Source: Bacillus fonticola (GTDB lineage Bacteria > Bacillota > Bacilli > Bacillales > JC228). From it: a stretch of DNA of 64,000 bases. Every line of letters begins with the position of its first letter. The first letter of the stretch is position 1. A program made the translations under genes and the position numbers. The notes under the pieces were generated by a model, which was not told the DNA's origin, did no database searches, and saw nothing but the letters and a program-made list of their open reading frames with translations. Shown in pieces: positions 29,046-38,477 of this stretch. The DNA lies in NCBI RefSeq assembly GCF_012955605.1, contig NZ_CP052135.1:2492711-2556710 (forward strand), given 5' to 3'.

Positions 29046-30224
29046 TTAAGCTAAGAGTTCAAATACACCGGCAGCACCCATACCGCCACCGATACACATC
29101 GTCACGAGTCCAAATTGCTCGTTGCGTCTTTTCATTTCATGTAGCAACGTCAAGGACAGCTTTGCCCCTGTACAGCCAAGTGGATGTCCGAGAGCGATGG
29201 CCCCTCCATTTACATTGACTTTTTCCTCGTCTAGCCCCAGCGCTCGAATAACTTGAATCGACTGGGATGCGAACGCTTCGTTCAATTCAATTAGCCCGAT
29301 ATCCTCTAAACTCAGACCAGCAAGCTTCAACGCTTTCGGAACTGCCTCTACAGGACCAATACCCATTACTTCAGGAGCCACCCCTGCTACAGCAAATGAA
29401 CGGAAACGAGCAATCGGCTTTAGTCCCTCTGCATCGGCCTTTTCTCTATCCATGAGTAATACAGCAGCGGCTCCGTCACTCGTTTGCGATGAGTTACCAG
29501 CTGTCACCGTCCCTTTTATCGAGAAAGCAGGGCGTAACTTCGCTAATGTTTCTACAGAAGATTCGGGTCGTACCCCTTCATCTGTTCCGAATAAGAAACG
29601 CTCTTCTTGCACGGCGTAATCATGTTGGATGGTTCGTTTTGTAACTTCATATGGAACAATTTCGCCATTAAATTTGCCTGCTTCAATTGCTGCTGCCGCT
29701 TTTTGATGACTTCTTACAGCAAAAGCATCCTGATCTTCTCTTGACACTCCATACTTCTGCGCCACTTCTTCAGCAGTATGGCCCATGCTCATATAATACT
29801 CTGGTGCCTTTTCAGCCAATTTACGATTGGGTCGGACTACATGCCCCATCATCGGAACAAGACTCATAGATTCTGCTCCCCCAGCTATAACCGTGTCGGC
29901 ATGACCTAGCATAATCCGCTCAGCCCCATACGAAATGGCTTGTAGACCTGAAGAACAATAACGGTTAATCGTAATAGCTGGCACGTGAGTCGGGATGCCA
30001 GCTAACCCTCCAATATTCCGAGCCATATTCATCCCTTGTTCTGCTTCAGGCATCGCACATCCAATAATTAAATCGTCAATATTTCCATCATATCCGCCTG
30101 CACGACGCAGTGATTCTTTTACTACGGCAGCTCCTAAATCATCGGGACGTACGTGTGCTAACATTCCCTTTTTCGCTTTTCCAATGGCGGTTCTTGCACC
30201 GCTTACAATGACTGCTTCTCGCAT
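29046..30224 (-). CDS. fadA: Acetyl-CoA acyltransferase (3-ketoacyl-CoA thiolase) FadA
   Basis: 392 residues. Thiolase motifs: [12 protein letters not shown] with the acyl-accepting cysteine, [19 protein letters not shown] and the C-terminal [13 protein letters not shown]. It cleaves 3-ketoacyl-CoA to acetyl-CoA. Middle gene of the fad operon. A 125-bp dispersed repeat lies between it and fadN. Confidence 0.94.
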   Translation of the reverse strand: MREAVIVSGARTAIGKAKKGMLAHVRPDDLGAAVVKESLRRAGGYDGNIDDLIIGCAMPEAEQGMNMARNIGGLAGIPTHVPAITINRYCSSGLQAISYGAERIMLGHADTVIAGGAESMSLVPMMGHVVRPNRKLAEKAPEYYMSMGHTAEEVAQKYGVSREDQDAFAVRSHQKAAAAIEAGKFNGEIVPYEVTKRTIQHDYAVQEERFLFGTDEGVRPESSVETLAKLRPAFSIKGTVTAGNSSQTSDGAAAVLLMDREKADAEGLKPIARFRSFAVAGVAPEVMGIGPVEAVPKALKLAGLSLEDIGLIELNEAFASQSIQVIRALGLDEEKVNVNGGAIALGHPLGCTGAKLSLTLLHEMKRRNEQFGLVTMCIGGGMGAAGVFELLA

Positions 30225-30268
30225 GATGTATCTCCTCCCTTGGTTCGTGTAATAAACATGTGTATTCT

Positions 30269-30393
30269 TTGTCCAGCTTCAGCAGCTAGGGCACCGCGCG
30301 TCATTTCGTCCCCTCCGTGAAAGTGAAAGAACAACTTTCTCTACGGAGCCGAGATGAGCGGGTTACCCTGACCAAGCCGCTTCCGCTTTTCTA
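30269..30393. repeat. Bacillaceae-type dispersed intergenic repeat between fadN and fadA
   Basis: Begins TTGTCCAGCTTCAGCAGCTAG and ends CTGACCAAGCCGCTTCCGCTTTTC, the usual ends of a non-coding repeat that recurs in many Bacillaceae genomes. The interior is a nested hairpin: CTCCGTG/TACGGAG and GTGAAAG/CTTTC around AACAA. It fills the whole gap inside an operon. Confidence 0.7.
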
Positions 30394-30394
30394 G

Positions 30395-32776
30395 TTAATT
30401 GCGTAGAGGTTTACCCTTCACCAGCATGTGCTGCATTCGCATTTGTGATTTTGGTTGTTTCACTAAAGACAAGAATGCTTCGCGCTCTAGCTTAAGTAAA
30501 TATTCCTCATCGACTTCTGTTCCATATGGTACGAGACCACCCGCTATGACAAAGGCGAGTTTTTTCGCAATCTCTAGGTCATGCTCTGAAATGAATCCAG
30601 AACGGAGCATTGTTTGCGCCCCAAGTAGCAACATGGCATAGCCCGTTTCTCCAACCACAGGCACTTTTCTTTTTACAGGTGCGCGGTAGCCCTGCTCATA
30701 TAAACGGAGTGCCGCTTGTTTAGCATCATACAAAAGGTGATCCCCGTTCATACTAATGGCATCAGCCTTCACTAGGAAGTTACGCTCTTGTGCCTCTTGA
30801 GCTGACGTAGACACTTTTGCCATGGCAATGGTCTCAAACACTTTATTTGCCACTTGTTGAAGGTCATAATCGACTCCCTTTGGAATCGCATTCAAATGAC
30901 GTAAGTACAATTCCTTGTTTCCACCACCTCCTGGGATAAGTCCAACGCCCACCTCCACCAGTCCCATATACGTTTCACTGGACGCTTGAATGTGATCAGC
31001 TGGCAAACAAACCTCCGTTCCACCACCAAGCGTCATGCCGAACGGTGCTGCGACGACAGGCTTGTTGCAATATTTCAATCTCATCATCGCTTGTTGGAAA
31101 TTCTTCACGACAAAGTCAATTTCAAATTCGTTATCATCTTGAGCTTCCATTAAGATGAGCGCAAGGTTCGCCCCAACACAGAAGTTCTTTCCTTGATTTC
31201 CAATCACTAGCCCTTTGTAATTTGCCTCTACTTCATCGACAGCAAAGTTGATCATTTGAACGATATCTAGCCCAATTGCGTTATTCGGTGAATGGAATTC
31301 TAGCAGGGCAATCCCGTCCTCTAAATCTATAAGACTCGCACCACTATTTTTCTTAATCACACCGTTCTTTGCTTTCCACGCGCGAAGATCAATTACTTTT
31401 TCGTTCTGTACAACTGGCTGATACCCTTGACCCACTGTATAGACAGCACGCTCATTATTTTCCTCTACATAAAAGGAAGTCCGTCCTTCTGCCAAAAACT
31501 CTGTCACCCACGTAGGAAGCTCGTGCCCTTCACTTTGTAAGCGTTCAGCCGCTCGTTTCACACCGATAGCATCCCAAAGTTCAAACGGGCCCACCTCATA
31601 GCCAAAGCCCCATTTCATGGCGTTATCAATATCCTCGATACTGTCAGCAATTTCTCCAAGCAATTGTGCTGAATACAGTAAAATCGGAGAAAGTGTGCTC
31701 CACAGAAAAGTTCCTGCTCTATCTTCAGCATACAAAAGCGCTTTCAATTTTCTGTTTAGTCCCTTTTCTTGCTTGGCAAGTTCAACAGATGTGCTTTTTA
31801 ACTTTCTCCGCTCCCCGTAAGTGAGCGTCTCAGGGTCAAGCTCTAAAATACCCTCTTTCGTTTTCTCGTAAAAACCTTTTCCTGTTTTCGCACCGAGCCA
31901 ACCTTTTTCATGCATCGTATGAAGAAACTGCGGAACGTCGAATACGCTCTGTTCGGCCCCCTCTGTTTGGTCGTATACGTTTTTCGCAACGTGCAAAAAT
32001 GTATCGAGTCCGACGACATCCAGTGTTCTGAATGTAGCACTCTTTGGGCGACCGATCAGCGGGCCCGTTAAAGAATCCACTTCCCCGACTGACAATCCTT
32101 GATTCAACATTTCTCGAACGGTAACTAGTAAACCGTAAGTCCCGATTCTGTTCGCAATAAAGTTCGGCGTATCCTTCGCTACGACCACGCCTTTACCGAG
32201 GACGTCTTCACTAAACTCTTTCATAAACTCCAACACACGAGCGTCAGTCTTCTCAGTCGGAATGATTTCAAGTAACTTCAAATATCTTGGAGGATTAAAG
32301 AAGTGTGTGCCAAGAAAATGACTTTGAAACTCTTCGCTTCTTCCTTCTGCCATAGCCTCTATTGAAATCCCAGATGTGTTGGAGCTGACGATGGCTCCAG
32401 GCTTTCGATAAGCCTCCACTTGCTCATATACTTGGCGTTTAACATCTATCTTCTCTACAACCACCTCGATAATCCAGTCACATGTACGGAGTTTTTCTAG
32501 ATCGTCCTCAAGATTTCCAACCTCAATTCGTGATACATTTTCCCTTGAAGTAAACGGCGCCGGTTTTTGTTTCAACGCACGCTGCAAACTTTGTTGAGCC
32601 ATGCGATTTCGAACAACGTTGTCTTGAAGAGTAAGCCCTTTGGCTGCTTCTTCTGCCGTTACTTCGCGGGGTACTATATCGAGTAGCACCGTTTCAATTC
32701 CTGCGTTTGCTAAATGAGCTGCGATTCCAGATCCCATCACACCAGACCCGATCACAGCAGCTTTGTTAATTTGCAT
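30395..32776 (-). CDS. fadN: 3-hydroxyacyl-CoA dehydrogenase / enoyl-CoA hydratase FadN
   Basis: 793 residues, bifunctional. The N-terminal NAD-binding domain (AAVIGSGVMGSGIAAHLANAG) and hydroxyacyl-CoA dehydrogenase motif (FLGTHFFNPP) are followed by a C-terminal hydratase/crotonase domain (NFCVGANL, EVGVGLIPGGGGNKELYLR). This order is reverse to E. coli FadB and typical of YusL/FadN. First gene of the fad operon, with a sigma-A promoter and a FadR box upstream. Confidence 0.94.
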   Translation of the reverse strand: MQINKAAVIGSGVMGSGIAAHLANAGIETVLLDIVPREVTAEEAAKGLTLQDNVVRNRMAQQSLQRALKQKPAPFTSRENVSRIEVGNLEDDLEKLRTCDWIIEVVVEKIDVKRQVYEQVEAYRKPGAIVSSNTSGISIEAMAEGRSEEFQSHFLGTHFFNPPRYLKLLEIIPTEKTDARVLEFMKEFSEDVLGKGVVVAKDTPNFIANRIGTYGLLVTVREMLNQGLSVGEVDSLTGPLIGRPKSATFRTLDVVGLDTFLHVAKNVYDQTEGAEQSVFDVPQFLHTMHEKGWLGAKTGKGFYEKTKEGILELDPETLTYGERRKLKSTSVELAKQEKGLNRKLKALLYAEDRAGTFLWSTLSPILLYSAQLLGEIADSIEDIDNAMKWGFGYEVGPFELWDAIGVKRAAERLQSEGHELPTWVTEFLAEGRTSFYVEENNERAVYTVGQGYQPVVQNEKVIDLRAWKAKNGVIKKNSGASLIDLEDGIALLEFHSPNNAIGLDIVQMINFAVDEVEANYKGLVIGNQGKNFCVGANLALILMEAQDDNEFEIDFVVKNFQQAMMRLKYCNKPVVAAPFGMTLGGGTEVCLPADHIQASSETYMGLVEVGVGLIPGGGGNKELYLRHLNAIPKGVDYDLQQVANKVFETIAMAKVSTSAQEAQERNFLVKADAISMNGDHLLYDAKQAALRLYEQGYRAPVKRKVPVVGETGYAMLLLGAQTMLRSGFISEHDLEIAKKLAFVIAGGLVPYGTEVDEEYLLKLEREAFLSLVKQPKSQMRMQHMLVKGKPLRN

Positions 32777-32906
32777 AAACTAAAAGCCCTCCCTTTGTCC
32801 CACTTGGTGTTTCACTGAATACCCTTTTTACTATCGTATTGCTTACATACTGTTACTAGGACACTGTTCTTTGCTCTTTTAAACTGTGAATTTACCTTTT
32901 TATTTT

Positions 32907-32924
32907 TGAATGAATACTCATTCA
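32907..32924 (-). promoter_or_regulatory. FadR operator upstream of fadN
   Basis: TGAATGAATACTCATTCA matches the Bacillus FadR consensus TGAATGANTANTCATTCA at every defined base. It lies just downstream of the promoter, where a bound repressor would block transcription until long-chain acyl-CoA releases it. Confidence 0.9.
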
Positions 32925-32936
32925 TTTCCTGTTACC

Positions 32937-32965
32937 AATATAGTAAATTTTCAGAATGGATGCAA
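32937..32965 (-). promoter_or_regulatory. sigma-A promoter of fadNAE
   Basis: TTGCAT (32965-32960) and TATATT (32942-32937) with 17 bp between; transcription would start at about 32930, at the edge of the FadR box. The rest of the 346-base gap to yuzL shows no further feature I can support. Confidence 0.75.
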
Positions 32966-33122
32966 GCATTTTTATGAGGACAAAAAATCTTTAATGATTA
33001 GAAGAGGGAGTAACCGCTATTCCTCGCTTAAATTCACTCTTATTTCCGTCGATCGGTTACGTTGCGAGGTTTGATAGTTTTTCAATAATCGGGGACATTA
33101 CCTAATGTTAGGAGGTGAGATT

Positions 33123-33260
33123 ATGGCGAAAGTGGAACGGAATCCGTCCAAAAAAGGTGTTAGTGCCGCAAGCGTGAAAGGGAACGCAGGTCCGCCTCAC
33201 GAGTACACTGAAGACGGAAAACGAAATAGTCAAAACCAGCAATACAAAAAACATTCATGA
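33123..33260 (+). CDS. yuzL: YuzL family small protein
   Basis: 45 residues, ATG with TAGGAGGTGA upstream. It reads KNPS-like at the start (ERNPSKKGVSAASVKGNAGP) and ends SQNQQYKKHS, the two blocks of the YuzL family. Short, basic, unstructured. Such proteins occur in spore-formers and resemble small acid-soluble spore proteins in composition. In B. subtilis yuzL sits between fadN and fadM, as here. Its last codons fall inside a copy of the 180-bp repeat. Confidence 0.8.
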   Translation: MAKVERNPSKKGVSAASVKGNAGPPHEYTEDGKRNSQNQQYKKHS

Positions 33261-33425
33261 GCTGAGCATTCAACCATTCATGGAAACTAAGCTCAAAGCA
33301 GTCTAGTTGTGATCAAGGCGGTGCGAGCGGAGACCCAAATAATTTAGGGATTAAGTATCCGAAGTTGTTCTTTAATAGGACCATTATCCTGATTTTAGGA
33401 TTCTGCGTAGCTCCGCCCCTTATCC
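33252..33425 (-). repeat. Fourth, inverted copy of the 180-bp structured repeat
   Basis: Read on the minus strand, it has GGGGCGGAGCTACGCAGAAT and CCTAAAATCA near 33.41 kb, AACAACTTCGGATACTTAAT, GCTCGCACCGCCTTGATCAC, AACTAGACTGCTTTG and the end GCTCAGCTCATGAATGTTTT, as in the array at 58.8-59.4 kb but with diverged stretches. The last block overlaps the yuzL stop codon. Confidence 0.8.
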
Positions 33426-33478
33426 ACAAAAAAATAAAATGGGCAAAGACAGTACATACTGTCCTTACCCATTTTAGT
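33426..33478 (-). terminator. Terminator downstream of fadM
   Basis: Stem AAAATGGG...GGACAGTA / TACTGTC...CCCATTTT followed by ATTTTTTTG on the minus strand. It lies about 90 bases after the fadM stop, next to the repeat copy. Confidence 0.75.
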
Positions 33479-33568
33479 AAGAAGTAGCTCCACAGCTTAA
33501 GAAAGCTGTTGGAAGCTACTGTGTAATGAGTTTTCATTAATAAAGCAACAATCTTTTAGAAAACAGCT

Positions 33569-34486
33569 TTACTTTTTGACCATACCCTTCATAACAAAAG
33601 CTACGTTTGCTGGCCGTTCTGCTAATCTGCGCATGAAATAACCATACCAATCCGTACCATACGGAACATAAACGCGCACCTTATAGCCTTCTTTCACTAA
33701 CTCCAACTGTCGCTCTGTACGGATCCCGTACAACATTTGAAATTCTAACTGATCACGAGAAATTCCCTCTTTCTCTACGAATGACTTTGTAAACTCAATC
33801 ATCGCATCATCGTGTGAAGCAACCGCTGTATAGTTACCGTTTTTCAAATGTGTGGCAATCATTTTTTTTAGATTTTCATCTACGTCTTTCTTTTCAGCAA
33901 ATGCTACTTTCGGTGACTCTTTGTAGGCACCTTTAACTAAGCGCAGGTTCGGTGAGTATGCATTCAACTCATCCAAGTCATCCTGTGTACGATATAAATA
34001 CGACTGCAGTACAGTTCCAATCTGATCTGTTTCGCTCTTGAGCTGTTTAAAGATGCGTAGCGTTTTTTCGCAACGAGAGAAATCTTCCATATCAATCGTG
34101 ACAAAAACGTTTTGTTTCTCCGCTTCATTTAAAATACGGCGCATGTTTCTTAAACAGAGATCTTCCGATAGATCTAATCCCATGGAAGTTAATTTTAATG
34201 AACATTGCGAATATAGTCCATTTTCTCCAATCGCACGGATCGCCTCAATACAATGGGCTGCCATCTCATTAGCTTCCGACTCATTATCTACAAATTCGCC
34301 TAGGTAGTCGATCGTAACGACAAGTCCTTGTTTATTTAGTTCCCGAATGACGTCGACCGCTTGCTCAATCTTTTCTCCTGCAACAAAACGCCCGGCACCA
34401 AATCGCAACCCATATTTTTTTGCCATTTTGGTCATTGGTTTGTTTTTCGATAGAAAGAGAAAGAAGTTACGCATGAGCTGTTCCAT
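33569..34486 (-). CDS. fadM: FadM/YusM, proline dehydrogenase-like flavoprotein
   Basis: 305 residues from ATG 34486 (AAGGGGG upstream). The proline dehydrogenase TIM-barrel motifs are clear: VTIDYLGEFV, CSLKLTSMGLDLS, VTIDMED, RLVKGAYKE and MLYGIR. By sequence it would oxidise proline to pyrroline-5-carboxylate with FAD. The B. subtilis homologue beside the fad genes, YusM, carries the name FadM. No pyrroline-5-carboxylate dehydrogenase is in the window. Confidence 0.85.
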   Translation of the reverse strand: MEQLMRNFFLFLSKNKPMTKMAKKYGLRFGAGRFVAGEKIEQAVDVIRELNKQGLVVTIDYLGEFVDNESEANEMAAHCIEAIRAIGENGLYSQCSLKLTSMGLDLSEDLCLRNMRRILNEAEKQNVFVTIDMEDFSRCEKTLRIFKQLKSETDQIGTVLQSYLYRTQDDLDELNAYSPNLRLVKGAYKESPKVAFAEKKDVDENLKKMIATHLKNGNYTAVASHDDAMIEFTKSFVEKEGISRDQLEFQMLYGIRTERQLELVKEGYKVRVYVPYGTDWYGYFMRRLAERPANVAFVMKGMVKK

Positions 34487-34717
34487 GCCTGAATCCCCCT
34501 TCAAAAGGAATGTAAACGCATACAAGTACACAAAGTAAAACGATCACAATATACTCTTATTCTATCATTATAAATGCTGTGTGAATATATTTTTCGTGTT
34601 ACTTCGACAAATTTCCTTAGTGCAAATTCACTACCTATTCTATAGGGTAACATAGCATGTGTACGACTGATTTCTACCTAATCTGGTAAGTTCCAACGAA
34701 TCACTTCAAAATAAATA

Positions 34718-34759
34718 ACAGTACGTGCACCCTAGGTCATACGGGTTACACGTACTGTC
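34718..34759 (-). terminator. Terminator of yusU
   Basis: Stem ACAGTACGTGTAACCC / GGGTGCACGTACTGT, then TATTTATTTTG on the minus strand, directly after the yusU stop. Confidence 0.8.
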
Positions 34760-34760
34760 T

Positions 34761-35006
34761 TTATGTCATCTGTTTTTCTTCGTGAGCTTTTTTGACACGC
34801 AAACTAATTTCTTTCATCATTTCTTTCGCTTCAGGATATTGGCTGTTCCAATGTTTTGCAAGAGCTGGCATCGATTTGGCAACATGCGTATACAACGCCC
34901 AATACGAGACATCCTCCACCCAGTCTTCCCCTTCTTGATCAAGTAACAACTCTGTATACTTTGCAAGTAGGGATTGAAATGCTTCATCAAACGTTTGTTT
35001 GTTCAA
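34761..35006 (-). CDS. yusU: YusU family protein (DUF2573)
   Basis: 81 residues if TTG 35006 is used (AAGGAAGGG upstream, giving MNKQTFDEAFQSLL as in family members). Core motif VSYWALYTHVAKSMPALAKHW is diagnostic. Small helical cytosolic protein of unknown function. It overlaps the end of the FhuF-like gene by 20 bases and so belongs to the siderophore operon. yusU and yusV are neighbours in B. subtilis too. Confidence 0.85.
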   Translation of the reverse strand: MNKQTFDEAFQSLLAKYTELLLDQEGEDWVEDVSYWALYTHVAKSMPALAKHWNSQYPEAKEMMKEISLRVKKAHEEKQMT

Positions 35007-35775
35007 GAGGCTTCCCTTCCTTCCGACAGCGATGCGGGCACGTACCACAAAACACTTCGCCCTCTCCCTTTTTAAGTGAGCTTTCGTGATAAAAACAACA
35101 CGTTTTTCTAGGTTTCACAAGATATTCGCCCACTAGGACAGGAGTTTGTTGGTAAGAGGTTAAAAAGGGGTTTTTTCGCATTCCGAATACCTCTCCAGGT
35201 AACTGCAGAAGCGCTTCAAAGTCCTGCTGAACAACATGTTGATCCAGCGCCTTGTCTTTTAATGACTCATATAGCCAAGACAAATAACTATAAACGGTCT
35301 CCCATAGCGAGACTTTCGGCACTTTAGTCAAGGAAAAAAGTTGTTCAACGATAGGGCGATAATGATCATGGTATAAATCCGCAAAGTATTCCATTGGTTG
35401 AACCTCTTTACGACTAGCTAAAATACGGCTTTCATTATGCAGAGTAAATTTAGGCGCCCAGTAATCATTTGAGTCACTATCTCTCTGCTCAACTATTTTC
35501 CAGTCAATCAACCGCGTAGACAGAGGCACGTGAGCAAAGGAATAACTGGCATGGGCAATAACCGCCACAAACGCATACCGCTTCACAAAAAGCGAAGCAG
35601 TCTTAAGGGGTGTAGGCGAAAACAACTTAGGCTGAATGCTTTCTAAAAAAAGTGCTGCAGTTTTTGAATCAAGTAGATCAGCGGAAGAGATCGTCGTTAC
35701 CAACTTACTGTCTACAGAAAACTGCAATGACTCTAACAAATCTAAAGCATATTTATTTCGCTTGAGGCTGTGCAT
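34987..35775 (-). CDS. FhuF-like ferric-siderophore reductase
   Basis: 262 residues. The N-terminal 220 residues are weakly conserved. The C-terminus holds the 2Fe-2S motif of FhuF-type reductases: Cys226-Cys227, then CGTC with Cys243 and Cys246 (C-C-x15-C-x2-C). Such proteins reduce ferric siderophores in the cytosol and release iron. Its start overlaps the end of the upstream siderophore ATPase by 23 bases, which supports the role. A fourth nearby cysteine (Cys250) may be incidental. Confidence 0.8.
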   Translation of the reverse strand: MHSLKRNKYALDLLESLQFSVDSKLVTTISSADLLDSKTAALFLESIQPKLFSPTPLKTASLFVKRYAFVAVIAHASYSFAHVPLSTRLIDWKIVEQRDSDSNDYWAPKFTLHNESRILASRKEVQPMEYFADLYHDHYRPIVEQLFSLTKVPKVSLWETVYSYLSWLYESLKDKALDQHVVQQDFEALLQLPGEVFGMRKNPFLTSYQQTPVLVGEYLVKPRKTCCFYHESSLKKGEGEVFCGTCPHRCRKEGKPLEQTNV

Positions 35776-36592
35776 TTTTCATCATTCCTGCCTTTTGCAA
35801 CAAGCATCGTCCCCGACCATACGGGATGCAAAGTGGGGTGCCAAACAGCGGATCTGCCGTTACTTGACAATCCATTTCAAATACGTCGCGTACCATTTGG
35901 CATGTAATGACTTGCTCTGGTTTGCCTTGTGCATAGATCTCTTTATCTTTCAACGCGATCAAATTATGAGCATAACGGCACGCTAAGTTCAGATCATGTA
36001 ATACCATGACAATCGTTCGTTGCTCTCGTTCATTCAACTCGAATAACAAATCTAAAATTTCAATTTGATGTGTCATATCTAGATAGGTTGTCGGTTCGTC
36101 TAGTAAGATAATATCCGTATCTTGAGCAAGTGTCATAGCGATCCACGCCCGCTGACGCTGCCCTCCAGATAAAGAATCAACAGGACGATCTTTGAATTCT
36201 TCCATTCCCGTTGAAACAAGTGCTTCCGATACTTTCTCTTCATCCTGTTTGGACCACTGCTTCAACCAAGATTGATGTGGTGTCCGCCCTTGTTTCACAA
36301 GTTGATACACGGTAAGACCTTCAGGAGCTGTAGGAGATTGAGGAAGAATAGACATTTTTCTCGCAATTTCTTTTGTAGAGAGCTTTGCGATCGCTTCCCC
36401 TTCCAGTAGTACAGAACCACTCCTCGGCTTTAATAGGCGAGCAATTGAACGGAGTAACGTCGACTTGCCACATCCGTTTCCGCCAATCAATACACTAATT
36501 TCTCCCTTAGGAACCGCTAACTCCAACTCATCAATAATCGTCGTTTCCCCATACCCTAACGTTAAAGACCTTGCTTCAATCGTCTGAAACAT
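35753..36592 (-). CDS. yusV: Siderophore ABC transporter ATPase (YusV/FecE type)
   Basis: 279 residues. Walker A GGNGCGKST, signature LSGGQRQRAWIAM, Walker B IILLDEPTTYLD and H-loop MVLHDLN are those of the FecE/FhuC class that energises uptake of ferric siderophores. There are no permeases beside it. In B. subtilis YusV likewise serves permeases encoded elsewhere. A Fur-box-like site lies about 100 bases upstream. It is a close paralogue of the ATPase at 39934-40785. Confidence 0.9.
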   Translation of the reverse strand: MFQTIEARSLTLGYGETTIIDELELAVPKGEISVLIGGNGCGKSTLLRSIARLLKPRSGSVLLEGEAIAKLSTKEIARKMSILPQSPTAPEGLTVYQLVKQGRTPHQSWLKQWSKQDEEKVSEALVSTGMEEFKDRPVDSLSGGQRQRAWIAMTLAQDTDIILLDEPTTYLDMTHQIEILDLLFELNEREQRTIVMVLHDLNLACRYAHNLIALKDKEIYAQGKPEQVITCQMVRDVFEMDCQVTADPLFGTPLCIPYGRGRCLLQKAGMMKNAQPQAK

Positions 36593-36688
36593 ACACTTTG
36601 CTCCTTCCTCAAAAAAGACTCCCTCGACATACCAATCAAAAACCGTTCAATTTCACTACTACCAGCCTAAATGAAAACACCTCTCACT

Positions 36689-36707
36689 GTCAATGAAAAT
36701 CATTTTT
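36689..36707 (-). promoter_or_regulatory. Fur-box-like operator upstream of the yusV operon
   Basis: GTCAATGAAAATCATTTTT matches 14 of 19 positions of GATAATGATAATCATTATC, with core AATGAAAATCATT. It suits iron repression of yusV-fhuF-yusU. The remaining 36.6-36.9 kb gap must also hold the germination promoter, which I could not resolve. Confidence 0.65.
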
Positions 36708-36916
36708 AATTACAAAGGGGCATAACGTTATTTCCTGTCCCGCTTGGTCCTTTAAACATCACACGGCACTTAGAACAAAGCGACCAAAAGGGAAAATAGA
36801 CACAAAGACCTCATCTTCGACTATCACTTTAGGCCAAATTTTCCTTACCTTCTATAATTTCTTCCGAATATGACACACTAACGATAAGACGATCCGTATG
36901 GAAAAGTGGTGAGACG

Positions 36917-38464
36917 ATGAACCTCTGGAAAAAGTGGGAGAAAAAGCTCGATGAACATAAGAAAAAGGATGAAAAGTTAAAGCAGCCACCATCTGACGAA
37001 CAGCGGGTTCAACAAGAGGACGGCTTACTTTTCGAATCTAGTGACTTTAAACAAACGACTTTTGTCAACGGTCCTACAGGGAAATGGTTCCAATTCCAAT
37101 TTCTCGAATCACTCGTAGATAATCAAACCGTTGGCGAACTTGTTCTTCCAAAGTTGTTGTCACAACCTCTTGAAAGTCTCGATGATCTTATTAAATTAGT
37201 CCCTGATACCGATGTATTGCTCACGACAAAACAAGAGGAATTAGAGGAACGGATATTTCAAGGATACGTTGCCATGACGTTAAAGGGCGATCCCGACAGA
37301 ATTGCGTTTCTTAAAGCAGCGCAGTTAATCGCGCGGAAAATTGCTCCGCCAGAGGTTGAATTTAGCGTCATTGGTCCAAAAGAAGCCTTTTCAGAAGCGA
37401 TTGAATACAACATCCATTTAATACGGAGACGACTGCCTACAAAGAAGCTCGTGATCAAGGAAAAAACGCTTGGCTCATTGTCTAAATCACGCACATGTAT
37501 ATTGTACATTGACGGAATCGCAAATGAAGAAAACGTGAACACGGTGATGCAACGACTCGAAGATGTCCGTTTTGATACGATCCCTGACAGCTCCTTTGTC
37601 GAGCAACTCATTTCAGACAATAAAAACTCTCCTTTTCCACAGTTACTTGATACAGAAAGACCAGATCGTGTTGCTTCTACTCTGTCTGAAGGGAAAGTTG
37701 TCATTCTAGTGAACGGTTCCCCGCATGCACTCATTGGTCCAACAACATTTACGGAGTTTTTTAGTACGTTTGAAGACTATTTCTTAAACTGGATCATTTC
37801 TTCGTTCTTTCGTATTGTTCGGCTCTTTGCCGTGGCTTTTTCGGTACTGGTAACGCCTATTTATGTAGCAGCACTCACCTATCACTACGAAATGATCCCT
37901 CGAGACTTGCTGAGCACACTCGTCAGCTCACGGCAGGAAATCCCACTTCCACCGATTCTAGAAGCAATATTTCTTGAAATGGCTATAGAGTTGTTACGGG
38001 AAGCTGGAGCACGCTTGCCGACCAAGGTCGGTCAGACGATCGGTATCGTAGGAGGGATTGTGATTGGGACCGCTTCTGTAGAAGCCGGACTGACGAGTAA
38101 CGTATTGCTCATTATCGTCGCACTGGCCGCCTTAGCATCCTTCACAACTCCTGTTTACAAAATTGGTAATACGATCCGTCTTATTCGGTTTCCATTTTTA
38201 CTATTTGCTCAATTTTGGGGATTACTTGGCATCGTGTTTTGTTTTTGTTTCTTCATGGCACACCTATTGCGGCTTACGTCACTTGGCAGACCATTTTTAG
38301 AACCAATTTACCCACCACGGTTCACGGATTTAAAAGATTCCATCATTCGATTACCTTTTGATAAATTACGCATGCGTCCAAGCAATTTGCGGCCTCCTTC
38401 AAAAGATAGGTTCAGTGGTAAGTCAACAAGTTCGAGCAAAAAATACAAAGACATCGATGAGTAG
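36917..38464 (+). CDS. Spore germinant receptor A subunit (GerAA family)
   Basis: 515 residues. Family layout: a large N-terminal hydrophilic domain (about residues 1-290), then several membrane helices from EDYFLNWIISSFFRIVRLFAVAFS onward with ALTYHYEMIPRDLL and the RVPLP-type loop SRQEIPLPPILEAIFLE, GARLPTKVGQTIGIVGGIVIG, and a C-terminal cytoplasmic tail. A subunit of a Ger receptor in the spore inner membrane, sensing germinants. It is followed by the B subunit after 13 bases. No C-subunit lipoprotein follows. Confidence 0.9.
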   Translation: MNLWKKWEKKLDEHKKKDEKLKQPPSDEQRVQQEDGLLFESSDFKQTTFVNGPTGKWFQFQFLESLVDNQTVGELVLPKLLSQPLESLDDLIKLVPDTDVLLTTKQEELEERIFQGYVAMTLKGDPDRIAFLKAAQLIARKIAPPEVEFSVIGPKEAFSEAIEYNIHLIRRRLPTKKLVIKEKTLGSLSKSRTCILYIDGIANEENVNTVMQRLEDVRFDTIPDSSFVEQLISDNKNSPFPQLLDTERPDRVASTLSEGKVVILVNGSPHALIGPTTFTEFFSTFEDYFLNWIISSFFRIVRLFAVAFSVLVTPIYVAALTYHYEMIPRDLLSTLVSSRQEIPLPPILEAIFLEMAIELLREAGARLPTKVGQTIGIVGGIVIGTASVEAGLTSNVLLIIVALAALASFTTPVYKIGNTIRLIRFPFLLFAQFWGLLGIVFCFCFFMAHLLRLTSLGRPFLEPIYPPRFTDLKDSIIRLPFDKLRMRPSNLRPPSKDRFSGKSTSSSKKYKDIDE

Positions 38465-38477
38465 AGGAGATGTCACG

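Noticed and set aside
36840-36916. sigma-G promoter for the germination genes
   Set aside because: A GAATA box is present but no -10 of the CATnnTA type at the right spacing, so I do not call it.
37258-37734. 158-codon minus frame inside gerAA
   Set aside because: Antisense shadow with no start signal.
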